Source: Aliamphritea hakodatensis (GTDB taxonomy: Bacteria; Pseudomonadota; Gammaproteobacteria; Pseudomonadales; Balneatricaceae). From it: a stretch of DNA of 64,000 nucleotides. The DNA is taken from NCBI RefSeq assembly GCF_024347195.1, contig NZ_AP025281.1, positions 2,294,001 to 2,358,000 on the forward strand, written 5' to 3'. A program made the position numbers and the translations under genes. This document shows, in pieces, positions 18,282 to 27,248 of this stretch. The notes below the pieces were generated by a model. That model searched no databases. It was given only the letters and a program-made list of their open reading frames with translations, and had not been told where the DNA came from. The first letter of the stretch is position 1. Each line of letters opens with the position of its first letter.

Positions 18282-19043
18282 TCAGGTCTTGATCCGGTAA
18301 CCGGTTTTGAAGATCCACCATACGCCGCCCAGACACAGCAGCAGGAAGGCGAACGTCATGCTCAGGCTCACCCCGACGTTCACGTCAGACACACCATAGA
18401 AGGCCCAGCGGAAGCCGCTGATCAGATAGACCACCGGGTTAAACAGGGTCAGGGTCTGCCACGGCTCCGGCAACATCTTGATGGAATAAAACGCGCCACC
18501 CAGGAAGGTCAGCGGGGTAATCACCATCAGCGGGATGATCTGCAGTTTCTGGAAATCATCCGCCCAGATGCCGATCATAAAACCGAACAGACTGAAGGTA
18601 ATGGCCGTCAGCACCAGAAAGGCGATCATCCATACCGGATGGGCAATCTCATAATCAACAAAGATTCGTGCCGTTGCCAGTATCAGCAGGCCAAGCAATA
18701 TTGATTTGGTTGCTGCGGCCCCCACATAACCGGTAACGATTTCGAAAGGGGATACTGGGGCCGAGAGCACTTCGTAAATGGTGCCGGAGAATTTGGGGAA
18801 GAATATCCCGAAGGCGGCATTGGAAATACTTTCACTCAACAGGGAAAGCATCACCAGCCCGGGGATGATATAGGCCCCGTAACTAACGCCGTCGATTTCA
18901 CCCATCCGCGAACCGATTGCGGTGCCAAACACCACAAAGTACAGGGTAGTGGAAAGCACCGGCGAGGCAATGCTCTGCATCAGGGTACGCCAGGCACGGG
19001 CCATCTCGAATTTGTAAATTGCTTTTATGCCATAGAAGTTCAT
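18282..19043 (-). CDS. ABC-2 type transporter permease, YadH-like
   Basis: 253 residues with six predicted membrane helices. Segments YFVVFGTAIGSRMGEIDGVS, YIIPGLVMLSLL, LGGAFYSIKMLPEPW and NPVVYLISGFRW are those of the YadH/ABC-2 permease group. It overlaps the ATPase gene by four bases and forms a two-component exporter with it. The substrate is unknown; the family is usually labelled multidrug or lipid/polysaccharide export. Confidence 0.88.
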   Translation of the reverse strand: MNFYGIKAIYKFEMARAWRTLMQSIASPVLSTTLYFVVFGTAIGSRMGEIDGVSYGAYIIPGLVMLSLLSESISNAAFGIFFPKFSGTIYEVLSAPVSPFEIVTGYVGAAATKSILLGLLILATARIFVDYEIAHPVWMIAFLVLTAITFSLFGFMIGIWADDFQKLQIIPLMVITPLTFLGGAFYSIKMLPEPWQTLTLFNPVVYLISGFRWAFYGVSDVNVGVSLSMTFAFLLLCLGGVWWIFKTGYRIKT

Positions 19044-19993
19044 GCCTGCTCTCCCTGCCGGTGTACCAGATTAACGAATATTTCTTCCAGCGAACTCTCA
19101 CTGGAATGCAGGTCTTTTACATCGACGCCGGCTTTACTCAGCGCCCGCAGTAATTCTGCGATGCCGGTATGTTCCTCAGAGACATCAAAGCGGTAATCGA
19201 TGGAATAACCGCCGTCATTAATGTCCAGCTGGAATTCTTCCAGTTCCGCGGGGATTTCACTCAGCGGTGTTTGCAGCTGGATGCGCAGATGTTTCTGGCC
19301 TAACTGACGCATCAGTTTGTCTTTCTCTTCCACCAGCATCAGGGTGCCCTGACGGATGACGCCGATACGGTCAGCCATTTCTTCGGCTTCTTCGATGTAA
19401 TGGGTGGTCAGCAGAATGGTCACACCCCGTTCGCGCAGTTCGCGAACCATCTCCCACATATCCCGGCGCAGTTCCACATCAACCCCGGCGGTGGGTTCGT
19501 CGAGAAACAGAATATCCGGCTCGTGTGACAGGGCTTTGGCGATCATCACCCGGCGCTTCATACCACCGGATAACTCACGGATACGGGCATTCTTTTTGTC
19601 CCACAGGGATAACTGGCGTAACAGCTTTTCGATGTAGGCAGGGTCCGGGGCTTTACCGAACAGCCCGCGGCTGAAGTTGACCGTGGCCCAGACGCTTTCA
19701 AAGGCATCGGTGCTCAGTTCCTGCGGTACCAGGCCGATTTTGCTGCGGGCTTCGCGGTAGTCTTTAACGACGTTGTAACCATCGGCCAGCACTGTGCCCT
19801 GAGTTGGGTTAACAATGCCGCAAATGATGCTGATCAGGGTGGTTTTACCGGCTCCGTTCGGGCCGAGCAGGGCGAAAATCTCGCCGCGCTGTATATCAAG
19901 ATTTACGTCTTTGAGGGCGCTGAAGCCCGAATCATAGGTTTTATGCAGCGCCTGAACGCTGATAATCGGTGGTTGCTCAGGGGAGTTTTGCAC
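19040..19993 (-). CDS. ABC-2 exporter ATP-binding protein, YadG-like
   Basis: 317 residues. Walker A GPNGAGKTT, signature ELSGGMKRR, Walker B ILFLDEPTAGVD, and switch His in LLTTHYIEEAEEM. The C-terminal ~90 residues form the accessory domain of DrrA/YadG-type ATPases. The start codon is a GTG with AAGGAG five bases upstream. Energises the YadH-like permease downstream. Confidence 0.9.
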   Translation of the reverse strand: MQNSPEQPPIISVQALHKTYDSGFSALKDVNLDIQRGEIFALLGPNGAGKTTLISIICGIVNPTQGTVLADGYNVVKDYREARSKIGLVPQELSTDAFESVWATVNFSRGLFGKAPDPAYIEKLLRQLSLWDKKNARIRELSGGMKRRVMIAKALSHEPDILFLDEPTAGVDVELRRDMWEMVRELRERGVTILLTTHYIEEAEEMADRIGVIRQGTLMLVEEKDKLMRQLGQKHLRIQLQTPLSEIPAELEEFQLDINDGGYSIDYRFDVSEEHTGIAELLRALSKAGVDVKDLHSSESSLEEIFVNLVHRQGEQA

Positions 19994-20157
19994 TTGTGCT
20001 CCTTATGCAAAAGGCCATATATGTGAATGAAGGCCGAAAAACAGATAGCTGTCAGCAGGGAAGAGTTCTGCCCGATAACCTGACAAAGGTTGCAGAATGC
20101 TGAATTAAAACACTAGTTTAGCGGTAATTTTTAAGAAGTCAGTATCTTAAATGCGAA

Positions 20158-20194
20158 CATACCCGTCAGGATATACGAACAATCGACGGGTATG
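20158..20194. repeat. 10-bp perfect inverted repeat (large hairpin)
   Basis: CATACCCGTC (20158-20167) and GACGGGTATG (20185-20194) pair perfectly around a 17-base loop. The repeat sits between the yadG-like start and the 3' end of the leftward glutathione-transferase gene. Neither strand has a T-tract, so an ordinary terminator is unlikely. An operator, an mRNA-stabilising hairpin or a mobile-element scar are possible. Confidence 0.6.
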
Positions 20195-20221
20195 GGGGAA
20201 ATGTTGGCAATATGAGTATCT

Positions 20222-20869
20222 TTATCCCCGGGCGATTAGCACCTGTTTGCCTGAATCACGGGCCTGCATTCGCTCAGTCCAGGTTTTCAGTTCAGGGGTT
20301 GCCGCCAGCAGTTCCTCAGCATGTGGCAGGCCGGACAGATAATCCATCATCGGGGTGAGAATGGCATCAGCCATGCTGTATTGTTCGCCGCAAATGAAAG
20401 GTTTACCCGCCAACTGGTGTTCCAGCAATCCCAGCATGTCGAGTACCGCTGGCTGATGCTCCGCTACTTTGTCCATTCTGATGCTGCCGTCTTTACCTTT
20501 GGGAAACGCAAATTCAAGCAGGTAATTGCGCACCAGCGCCTGATCCACATAGCAGCTCAGGGCGGCAGACCATTCATCGACATAGGCCCGTTCAACCGGA
20601 TCTGCAGGCTGCAGGGCCGGCCCCGGAAATGCGGCGTCCAGATAACGGCAGATTGCCGTGGTTTCAAAAATGACATGGTCATCATGGAGCAGCGCAGGGA
20701 TTTTACCGAACGGATGCAGCGCCAGATGAGAAGGACCTTTGAACTCAACTTCTTTACCGTCGGGCTTTAAACCGTAGCGGTAACTGATGCCTTTTTCTTC
20801 GCAGGCCAGACAGACACTGCGCACAAAGGTGCTGAACTGGGGGCCAAGAATATGAACCTGAGCAGACAT
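20222..20869 (-). CDS. Glutathione S-transferase family protein
   Basis: 215 residues. A thioredoxin-like N-domain (~1-80, with a Ser-rich active-site region PQFSTFVRS, cis-Pro in GKIPALL, and ETTAICRYLD) and an all-helical C-domain (~90-210, with YSMADAILTPMMDYL). Expected to conjugate glutathione to electrophiles in the cytoplasm. The substrate is not evident. It is divergent from a TetR-family gene with a shared 120-base promoter region, so it is probably the regulator's target. Confidence 0.88.
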   Translation of the reverse strand: MSAQVHILGPQFSTFVRSVCLACEEKGISYRYGLKPDGKEVEFKGPSHLALHPFGKIPALLHDDHVIFETTAICRYLDAAFPGPALQPADPVERAYVDEWSAALSCYVDQALVRNYLLEFAFPKGKDGSIRMDKVAEHQPAVLDMLGLLEHQLAGKPFICGEQYSMADAILTPMMDYLSGLPHAEELLAATPELKTWTERMQARDSGKQVLIARG

Positions 20870-20901
20870 GATATTTCTCCGTTAACCATTGCTGGGTGAT
20901 G

Positions 20902-20931
20902 TTGTCAGATTAGAAGTTATGACAATATGAT
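20902..20931 (+). promoter_or_regulatory. Sigma-70 promoter of the tetR-family gene with overlapping inverted repeat
   Basis: TTGTCA (20902-20907), 18 bases, TATGAT (20926-20931). The -35 box is also the left half of an inverted repeat, TTGTCA...TGACAA (20902-20907 and 20920-20925), a plausible operator for the TetR protein controlling itself and the divergent glutathione transferase. A start of transcription near 20938 rules out the upstream ATG at 20927 as the start codon. Confidence 0.6.
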
Positions 20932-20989
20932 CAAGAACATATTTCAGAATTATAATAAGCTTGCCGGTAATCGCTTTGGGAGACACAAC

Positions 20990-21583
20990 ATGGCCTGGCA
21001 AAAAGATCACAAACAGAAAACCCGACTCAGAATCCTCAAGAGCGGCGCTAAGCTATTCACACTTAAAGGTTTTGATAAGGTTGGCATTAACGATGTGATG
21101 GCCGATGCCGGCCTCACCAGAGGGGCGTTTTACAGCCACTTTTCATCCAAGGCTGAGCTGTATGCTGAGTCAATGCGGACGGCCGGATCCCGGCGGGCCA
21201 AAAACATCCTTAACCGGTCCCCTGAAGAGAGTTCCGCTGCCCTGCAGGCGCTGGTGAATGGCTATTTAAGTCAGGGACATCGCAAGAGTGAAGAGGGCGG
21301 CTGCCCGCTGGCATTTCTGGTGACGGATATTACGCAGCAGGACGAACAGGTGCGTGATGTTTACACCCAGGTGTTTCGGGGCTTTATGGATATGCTCGGT
21401 TCAAGACTCGGCGGTACTGAAGCGGCAGATGCAGATGCGCAGAAAAATCAGCTGCTGCAAAAAACCGTGATGATGGTGGGCGGCATGGCCATCGCCCGGG
21501 CACTGAACGATGATGACCTGGCGGAAGAACTGCTGCACGCCTGTCGGCAGGGTATGTTAGAGGGAATACCTGCAACAGCCTGA
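20990..21583 (+). CDS. TetR/AcrR-family transcriptional regulator
   Basis: 197 residues. The helix-turn-helix lies at ~15-60 (RILKSGAKLFTLKGFDKVGINDVMADAGLTRGAFYSHF, given here as family evidence: DVMADAGLTRGAFYSHF). The C-terminal ligand domain has GGCPLAFLVTDI, as in the NemR/AcrR-like group that often senses electrophiles. Start taken at 20990 (GGGAG upstream) rather than the ATG at 20927, which overlaps the -10 box. Likely represses itself and the divergent glutathione-transferase gene. Confidence 0.88.
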   Translation: MAWQKDHKQKTRLRILKSGAKLFTLKGFDKVGINDVMADAGLTRGAFYSHFSSKAELYAESMRTAGSRRAKNILNRSPEESSAALQALVNGYLSQGHRKSEEGGCPLAFLVTDITQQDEQVRDVYTQVFRGFMDMLGSRLGGTEAADADAQKNQLLQKTVMMVGGMAIARALNDDDLAEELLHACRQGMLEGIPATA

Positions 21584-21620
21584 TCTGTTGTAAGCAGCTC
21601 AGGCCGTTGCTGGATTTATA

Positions 21621-22922
21621 TTACTGAATGTCCATCAGCAGGCGCGGCAGGAACAGCGCCAGGTCAGGAATGAAGGTCACCGCCAGTACCACCGGTAAAT
21701 GGCCCAGCAGGATGAACATCAGGGTTGGTTTCAGATACTCATTAAACGTCGCTTTACCCACCGATCCGGCCATATACAGGAGCGGTGCACAGGGGGGCGT
21801 GATATTCCCCAGCCCTAAGTTAGTCCCGACAATGGCTGCAAAATGAATCGGATGTACCCCCAGATTCACCGCCACCGGCATCAGGATGATCGACGCCAGA
21901 ATGCTGCCGGATACATCATCCACCAGCATGCCAATGCCCAGCAGAATGACGTTAATCAGCAACAGGATGATGATCTTGTTATCCGACAGTGCAATCATGA
22001 AATCAGACAGCTGCTGCGGCACCTGTTCCATGATCATCACCCGGCTCATAACGAACAGGAAAAAGATCATCGCAATGATAGAACCGGTGCTGATCGCCCC
22101 GTGCAGAATGGCCTTGCCGGCGGTCTGCATGGTCAGGCCTTTGTAAATAAAAAAGCCAACCGGCAGGGTGTAAACCAGTGCGACCGCTGCGGCTTCGGTT
22201 GGCGTAAAAATGCCGCCGTAAATGCCGCCGAGCATGATCACAGGCATCAGGATGGCCCAGCTGGCTTCTTTACTGGCGAGGGTAATTACTTTGGTGCGCT
22301 CCGGAAAGCTGACCTTCTTCTCCACCTTAATGTTCTTGCGCTTCAGGTAGAGGTAATTGATCAGGCAGTAAATCAGCGCGATAACAACGCCGGGAACGAT
22401 GGTGGAGAGAAACGCTGCGGCCACCGACAACCCGCCGGTCAGCGCAAAGATGATCATCGGCACGCTGGGGGGAATCAGCAGGGCAAGTACTGAAGAACAA
22501 CCCACCAGTGCGGTGGCATAGCCCCGCGGATAGCCCTGTTCGGTCATCTTCGGAATCATGATTGAGCCGATGGCCGCAATGGCAGATGCCCCTGAGCCGG
22601 CAATCGCACCGAACAAGGCACAGGTGACGATAGTCACTGCCCCCAGGCCACCCCGGATCGGCCCGACAAAGGCGTTAACAAACCGCACCAGACGGTCTGA
22701 AATACCGCTGGCACCCATTAAGGCACCGGCAATGATAAACAGCGGCAGCGATAACAGCGCAAAGCTGCCCAGTTGCCAGAATGCATGGGGCACCAGATAG
22801 CTCATGCTCTTGCCGGTCAGCAGCACGAAGCTGATGGCACCCACGCCAAATACGTAAGCTACCGGCATGCCGATCAATAGCAGTGCAACGATCAGTAGCA
22901 GGGAAATACTTAAGGTAGCCAT
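21621..22922 (-). CDS. TRAP transporter large permease (DctM)
   Basis: 433 residues, about 12 hydrophobic segments. Typical DctM motifs: GMPVAYVFGVGA, ALFGAIAGSGASAIAAIGSIMIPKM, GYPRGYATALVGCSSVLALLIPPSVPMI, FTPTEAAAVALVY and NLGLGNITPPCAPLLYM. It overlaps the small permease gene by one base. Part of a dctP-dctQ-dctM operon on the minus strand for sodium-driven uptake of an organic acid that the sequence does not identify. Confidence 0.93.
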   Translation of the reverse strand: MATLSISLLLIVALLLIGMPVAYVFGVGAISFVLLTGKSMSYLVPHAFWQLGSFALLSLPLFIIAGALMGASGISDRLVRFVNAFVGPIRGGLGAVTIVTCALFGAIAGSGASAIAAIGSIMIPKMTEQGYPRGYATALVGCSSVLALLIPPSVPMIIFALTGGLSVAAAFLSTIVPGVVIALIYCLINYLYLKRKNIKVEKKVSFPERTKVITLASKEASWAILMPVIMLGGIYGGIFTPTEAAAVALVYTLPVGFFIYKGLTMQTAGKAILHGAISTGSIIAMIFFLFVMSRVMIMEQVPQQLSDFMIALSDNKIIILLLINVILLGIGMLVDDVSGSILASIILMPVAVNLGVHPIHFAAIVGTNLGLGNITPPCAPLLYMAGSVGKATFNEYLKPTLMFILLGHLPVVLAVTFIPDLALFLPRLLMDIQ

Positions 22923-23464
22923 CAGCGACTCTCCTTCAGAACGGCGTCCCGGGCGTGCAGGGATTTATTATCATACTGGCTATAGGTGTTGGAATGGCTG
23001 AACAGGTCCCGCAGTTTGTAGGCGGCCATCAGGGCAAAGCCTGCGACTGCCGCACTGACCCAGAGCGCCGTTGGCCAGCCAAGGTTGGTGCTGGCACGGT
23101 TAATTTTCATAATGAACAACAGATATTTGGCGGCATAAAAGCCAAAAAAACAGATAACTGTCAGCCCGATAAGATCATTAAAAACTTTGATCAGGGTACG
23201 TTGCTTGGGGCTGAGATTGAGCAGTTCCATAATGCCGCCTGTCAGGTGGCTGCGCTCCCGCGTGACCAGCACCATAGCGATAAAATACAGCCACAGCCCG
23301 GTGAGAATGCTGATTTCTTCAATGGCGGGGAAGGCCTGATCAAGCACATAACGGAGGAACACCGCCGTGGCCATCAGGCCGGTGAGGAACAAACACAGAA
23401 ATATAAGAAGTAGTCGCGACAGCCGGGCAAAACCCGCATCGAGACGACGGAATAAACTAAGCAT
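22922..23464 (-). CDS. TRAP transporter small permease (DctQ)
   Basis: 180 residues with four membrane helices. The motifs RYVLDQAFPAIEEISILTGLWLYF and RERSHL (here FIAMVLVTRERSHLTGG) are typical of DctQ. It lies between the binding-protein gene (63-base gap) and the large permease gene (1-base overlap), in the usual P-Q-M order. Confidence 0.9.
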   Translation of the reverse strand: MLSLFRRLDAGFARLSRLLLIFLCLFLTGLMATAVFLRYVLDQAFPAIEEISILTGLWLYFIAMVLVTRERSHLTGGIMELLNLSPKQRTLIKVFNDLIGLTVICFFGFYAAKYLLFIMKINRASTNLGWPTALWVSAAVAGFALMAAYKLRDLFSHSNTYSQYDNKSLHARDAVLKESR

Positions 23465-23527
23465 GGGAGATCTCCCGAAAACAGGCAGGGGCCGGTGCAG
23501 AGGGCACCGGCCGGTTGTCAGAGGGAA

Positions 23528-24571
23528 TTACAGATTAGCGGTCGCGGTACGGACCTGATTCACCAGATCCTTACCGACAGTTTCTTCCATCCACGGCCAT
23601 TCTTTGCTCTGGATGATGTCGCGTAATTTAGCCTGTTGCGGGCCGTCCAGCTCAACTACGTTAATGCCATATGCTTTGATATCTGTGATCAGCTTTTCAC
23701 TGATGGTTTCTGCCTCTTTCCATGCCCAGCGGCTGGCAGTGTCTGCGGCGGTCTGAACAGCCTGTTGCTGGCTGGCATTCAGATCGTTCCACCAGTCAAG
23801 ATTGACCAGAAATGCACCCTGTTCAAAGAAATCACGGGAGAACACATAGGTTTCCAGCACGTCACGCATCTGCCAGATTTCAGATGGCGGGCCAAAAGTA
23901 CGTCCATCGACGCTACCCAGCTGTAACGCGGTATACAGCTCAGAGAAAGGCAGGGGTACCGGATTGAAACCCAGGAATTCAAACCGTTTAATTGCAACTT
24001 CGGTAGGGGGGACCCGGACTTTCAGCCCCTGACCATCTTCCGGAAAGTTGACCGGTACCTTACCTGTCCCTTTACGGATGGCGATGCCGCCAAAATCAAC
24101 CGGCAAAATCGCCAGCAGCTTCATATTCAGGTCTGCATAGATACCACTGTAAGTATTCACCATGCTTCCGCCAGGGCCGTAAATACGGGTAGCTTCATCC
24201 CAGTTCTGGGCCACCATACCCATGGCTGAAAGGTTCAGACGGGGATCAAAGTCGGTAGCAGGGAAGGCCATCGTCATACCGATCTCGCCGGCGATGGTCT
24301 GTTCAAACTGTGAGGTCCAGTCACCCAGGTCACCGCCGGGATGATAGCGGACGTTAAATTCATTAGGAGCCTGTGCTTCAAGGGCAGACATAAAGCGGTC
24401 GGCAATCGGGTTAAAGATATGCTCCTGAGACATGGCATGCGCGAGGATGACATCTTCCTCTGCCTGCACTGCTGAACCAAAGGTTGCCAGCGCTACAGCA
24501 CTGGCCAGTGCCAGTGACTTCAGCGGCTTGCAGCCTTTAACTGTGTTCTTCAGGGAAAAGTTATGCAGCAT
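23528..24571 (-). CDS. TRAP transporter solute-binding protein (DctP)
   Basis: 347 residues. A signal peptide ends near AVQA-EEDVI. The mature part has DctP features (VILAHAMSQEHIFNPIADRF, VRYHPGGDLGDWTSQFE, GLKVRVPPTEVAIKRFEFLG, LQLGSVDGRTFGPP). Start chosen at 24571 because GGAG lies just upstream and the signal peptide then has normal length; the longer frame to 24640 adds 23 non-signal residues. No adjacent regulator or enzyme points to the ligand. A flavodoxin-family pseudogene is divergent. Confidence 0.9.
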   Translation of the reverse strand: MLHNFSLKNTVKGCKPLKSLALASAVALATFGSAVQAEEDVILAHAMSQEHIFNPIADRFMSALEAQAPNEFNVRYHPGGDLGDWTSQFEQTIAGEIGMTMAFPATDFDPRLNLSAMGMVAQNWDEATRIYGPGGSMVNTYSGIYADLNMKLLAILPVDFGGIAIRKGTGKVPVNFPEDGQGLKVRVPPTEVAIKRFEFLGFNPVPLPFSELYTALQLGSVDGRTFGPPSEIWQMRDVLETYVFSRDFFEQGAFLVNLDWWNDLNASQQQAVQTAADTASRWAWKEAETISEKLITDIKAYGINVVELDGPQQAKLRDIIQSKEWPWMEETVGKDLVNQVRTATANL

Positions 24572-24795
24572 GGTTAACGCTCCGTAATTATTATTGTGTG
24601 GAATGTTTGAAGAGCGATGAATCACTCTGAAACCGAGCATAACCAGTTCTGCGTTGTTAGAATTTTTTTGATTGTTGTCATTTCGGCAACGGCTGACAGC
24701 CGCTCACAGCTGTGGTTAGATGCTTTTAGCACAGGCTTTATGTGCCGGAATGCGGGCAACCGATCAGGTACCAAACAGGTTAAGGAATGGCGGTG

Positions 24796-25353
24796 ATGAA
24801 AGTAGCGGTGGTGTATTTTTCCCAGACAGGTGTAACGGCCAAGCTGGCAGGCGCGGTGGCTGAAGGGCTGGGCAGCCATGGCCAGATTCAGGTAACAGAA
24901 CACCGGATCAGCGGCACTGAAATCATCGAAGGCCGCTTCAGAAATCAGCCATTGCTGGATGAACTGAACGGCTGTGACGGCATCCTCTTTGGCTCGCCCA
25001 CCTACATGGGCAGCGTGGCGGCGCAGTTTAAAGCCTTTGCGGATGCCACCAGTGACCAGTGGTGCGAACAGCTCTGGGCGGGCAAGCTGGCAGCCGGATT
25101 TACCTGCGGCAGCGGCCTGAACGGTGATCAGACAGCTACCCTGCAGTATATGGCGACGCTGGCAAATCAGCAGGGCATGCTCTGGATGGGGCTGGACCTG
25201 CCGCAAAATGATGATAAGGGCATTAACCGCTTAGGCTGCTAGGCAGGTGTGGTTGCCCATTCTGAAGACGGCACCGCAGACCCCCGTGACCTTGCTACTG
25301 CCAGATATTTAGGGGAGCGGCTGATAACGCAACTGACGCGCTTTAAAAGCTGA
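24796..25353 (+). pseudogene. Flavodoxin/NAD(P)H:quinone oxidoreductase-family gene interrupted by an amber codon
   Basis: The frame from 24796 (AAGGA nine bases upstream) encodes a flavodoxin fold: MKVAVVYFSQTG (phosphate loop), LFGSPTYMGSVAAQFKAF, AAGFTCGSG and MLWMGLDLPQ. It stops at TAG 25240-25242 after NRLGC. Reading through, the same frame continues for 36 codons to TGA 25351 with family-like sequence (AGVVAHSEDG, DLATARYLGERL). A Trp codon (TGG) changed to TAG would explain this, since relatives often have an aromatic residue here. The truncated product would lack the last helix. Sequencing error or stop-codon read-through cannot be excluded. Confidence 0.75.
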
Positions 25354-25360
25354 AAGATGC

Positions 25361-25397
25361 AAAAAAATAAAAAGGCAGGCTCTGAAACAAAGCCTGC
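25361..25397 (-). terminator. Rho-independent terminator of the malonate operon
   Basis: On the minus strand GCAGGCT and AGCCTGC (25391-25397 and 25375-25381) form a 7-bp stem with a nine-base loop. The A-run at 25361-25373 becomes a long T-tract downstream of it. It lies 45 bases after the malonyl-CoA decarboxylase stop codon. Confidence 0.85.
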
Positions 25398-25441
25398 AAG
25401 GGGAAGAAGCTTGCCATAAACAGCACTTAGCGGGGCAATCG

Positions 25442-26740
25442 CTAATATGCTTTGGCAAAGCTTTTTGCGGTAATCACCTGTCCGTCGTTTATGAAAGATT
25501 CGTGATTGGCTTCAACTTGTGAAATATCGTAGAAATAATTCACCAGTAAGCCTGCGGATTGCTTAAGCCCTTTTTCGGAAGGGTCACCCATCCAGTTAAG
25601 GCGTTCAATTCTGGCACCGTTACCTAAATGGAAACGGGCCACCGGGTCATAGGGGTTACGGCCTTTTTTTGCCGTCGTTAAATAGTAAGTGCAGAGTCGG
25701 GTTAACAGCGGTTCCAGTTTTTCACAGTGGGTGGTGTTCTTCTGCCAGTCAGGCAGGTTTAGCAACTCTAAAAGGTTTTGTTCCTCTTCACTGACAGCCG
25801 CTGATTCACCTGAATTAACTTCTGTATCCAGCCATCGCATAAAACCGGGGATAGGAGACAGAGTGGCAAACTGTTTCAGTTCCGGCAGTTCTCTTTGCAG
25901 TTCAAGTACAACCTGCTTAATCAGGAAGTTGCCAAAGGAAATGCCAGCTAAACCTGTCTGGCAATTACTGATTGAATAGAAAATTGCTGTGTCTGCCGGT
26001 ATTTCTTCTGTTGTTTCCTGCGGATTAATGAGGGGAACAACAGAATCAGCCAGCCCGTTGACCAGTGCCACTTCCACAAAAATAAGCGGCTCTTCTGGCA
26101 GTGATGGATGAAAGAAGGCGAAGCACCTGCGGTTATGGCTCAGGCGTTTCTTCAGGTCGTCCCAGCCAGACATAGAATGCACGGCTTCGTAACGCATCAG
26201 CTTTTCAAGAATCCGCGCGGGGGTTTGCCAACTGACCTCTTCCAGGCTCAGAAACCCCCGGTTAAACCATGATTTCAGCAGGTGCTGAAGGTCATAATCA
26301 ATGGGCTTTAATTCAGGGTACTGCTTAAGCATGCTCAGCAAATCATGGCGCAAAGACACAATGGTTTCCGTGCCCTGAGGGGCCATGTTGATACGGCGAA
26401 AAAGCATTTGTCTCGGGGATTCAACCGCATCATTAAGTGCTGCAAAATTGCCAAAGCTTGGATCGAGTTTATAGGCTTCAGCCAACGCAATTACTTCGTC
26501 TGCTGAAGGGGAGTACTGCGCTATCAAATGCTGAAAAAACGACAGTTTGGCTTCACTGTCTGTTTTTCTATAAGCATTTACAACTTCGACAGCGATTGCT
26601 GTGCCAAGGGCTTCTCCTTTACTGGTGAGCAGTTCAGCACAGTAATCTTCCAGATCTTTTTGTGGTGATACAGTATTTTTCCGGGATAACAGTTCGCGGC
26701 CAGCGTCAGCCACAGAACTTAATAATCGGTTGAGGCGCAT
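25442..26740 (-). CDS. matA: Malonyl-CoA decarboxylase
   Basis: 432 residues, the usual bacterial length. An N-terminal helical domain is followed by the catalytic GNAT-like domain with RRCFAFFHPSLPEEPLIFVE, VALVNGLADSV, AIFYSISNCQTGLAGISFGN and FATLSPIPGF, including the His/Ser region of the family. Converts malonyl-CoA to acetyl-CoA and CO2 in the cytoplasm. It follows the thioesterase gene by 10 bases and closes a matB-thioesterase-matA operon. Confidence 0.93.
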   Translation of the reverse strand: MRLNRLLSSVADAGRELLSRKNTVSPQKDLEDYCAELLTSKGEALGTAIAVEVVNAYRKTDSEAKLSFFQHLIAQYSPSADEVIALAEAYKLDPSFGNFAALNDAVESPRQMLFRRINMAPQGTETIVSLRHDLLSMLKQYPELKPIDYDLQHLLKSWFNRGFLSLEEVSWQTPARILEKLMRYEAVHSMSGWDDLKKRLSHNRRCFAFFHPSLPEEPLIFVEVALVNGLADSVVPLINPQETTEEIPADTAIFYSISNCQTGLAGISFGNFLIKQVVLELQRELPELKQFATLSPIPGFMRWLDTEVNSGESAAVSEEEQNLLELLNLPDWQKNTTHCEKLEPLLTRLCTYYLTTAKKGRNPYDPVARFHLGNGARIERLNWMGDPSEKGLKQSAGLLVNYFYDISQVEANHESFINDGQVITAKSFAKAY

Positions 26741-26750
26741 AATACCCTCC

Positions 26751-27248
26751 TTAGAGCGGTGGTTGATCAGCCGGTATGGAAGACCGGCTTATGGCGACCA
26801 GACAGACCTGATTAGTGGCTCGTAAAGCTGTGCGGTCAAACACATCAACATGCGCTTCGAGCCGGGCTTTTCCATTCTCTTCAAGGTCCGAGAAGAACGC
26901 CTGAAGAGTTTCATCAGAAAGGCGGGTCGTTGCAATGATGCTGCCAACAGCCGGACGCTGATATTGGATATTAGCCTTGGCGATAACAAGGTCTGCATGA
27001 CAGTCAGCCCGTTGCATACAATCAAACATCAGTGCCCAGGCTGCCAGTGCTGACATAGAGTAAATACTGCCTGCGAAAGCCGTACCGTGAATATTGATGT
27101 TGTTTTCTGCCACCGGGGCTTCGAGGCAGATTTGCCCCGAATCCAGTGAACTGACCTGTATGCTAAATGCCTTGCTGGCCGGGATTTCCCGATGCAGCAA
27201 AGCTTCCAGCGAGCTGGCAGCGGTGGAGTTACTGGCCATAGATGTCAT
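26751..27248 (-). CDS. YiiD_C-type hot-dog thioesterase in the malonate operon
   Basis: 165 residues. It shows the YiiD C-terminal thioesterase pattern: LEAPVAENNINIHGTAFAGS, AAWALMFDCMQRA, DLVIAKANIQYQRPAVG, and a final beta-strand region. Start taken at 27248, where GAGG lies about six bases upstream; translation then begins 20 bases before the matB stop codon, indicating coupling. A possible role is to hydrolyse excess or wrong acyl-CoA (for example malonyl-CoA or a methylmalonyl by-product). The substrate is not evident from sequence, and such a gene is not a standard mat component. Confidence 0.75.
   Translation of the reverse strand: MTSMASNSTAASSLEALLHREIPASKAFSIQVSSLDSGQICLEAPVAENNINIHGTAFAGSIYSMSALAAWALMFDCMQRADCHADLVIAKANIQYQRPAVGSIIATTRLSDETLQAFFSDLEENGKARLEAHVDVFDRTALRATNQVCLVAISRSSIPADQPPL

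Noticed and set aside
21843..22493. 216-codon frame on the plus strand
   Set aside because: Lies entirely antisense to the well-supported dctM gene; its His/Gln/Asn/Arg-rich composition is the usual shadow of a membrane-protein gene.
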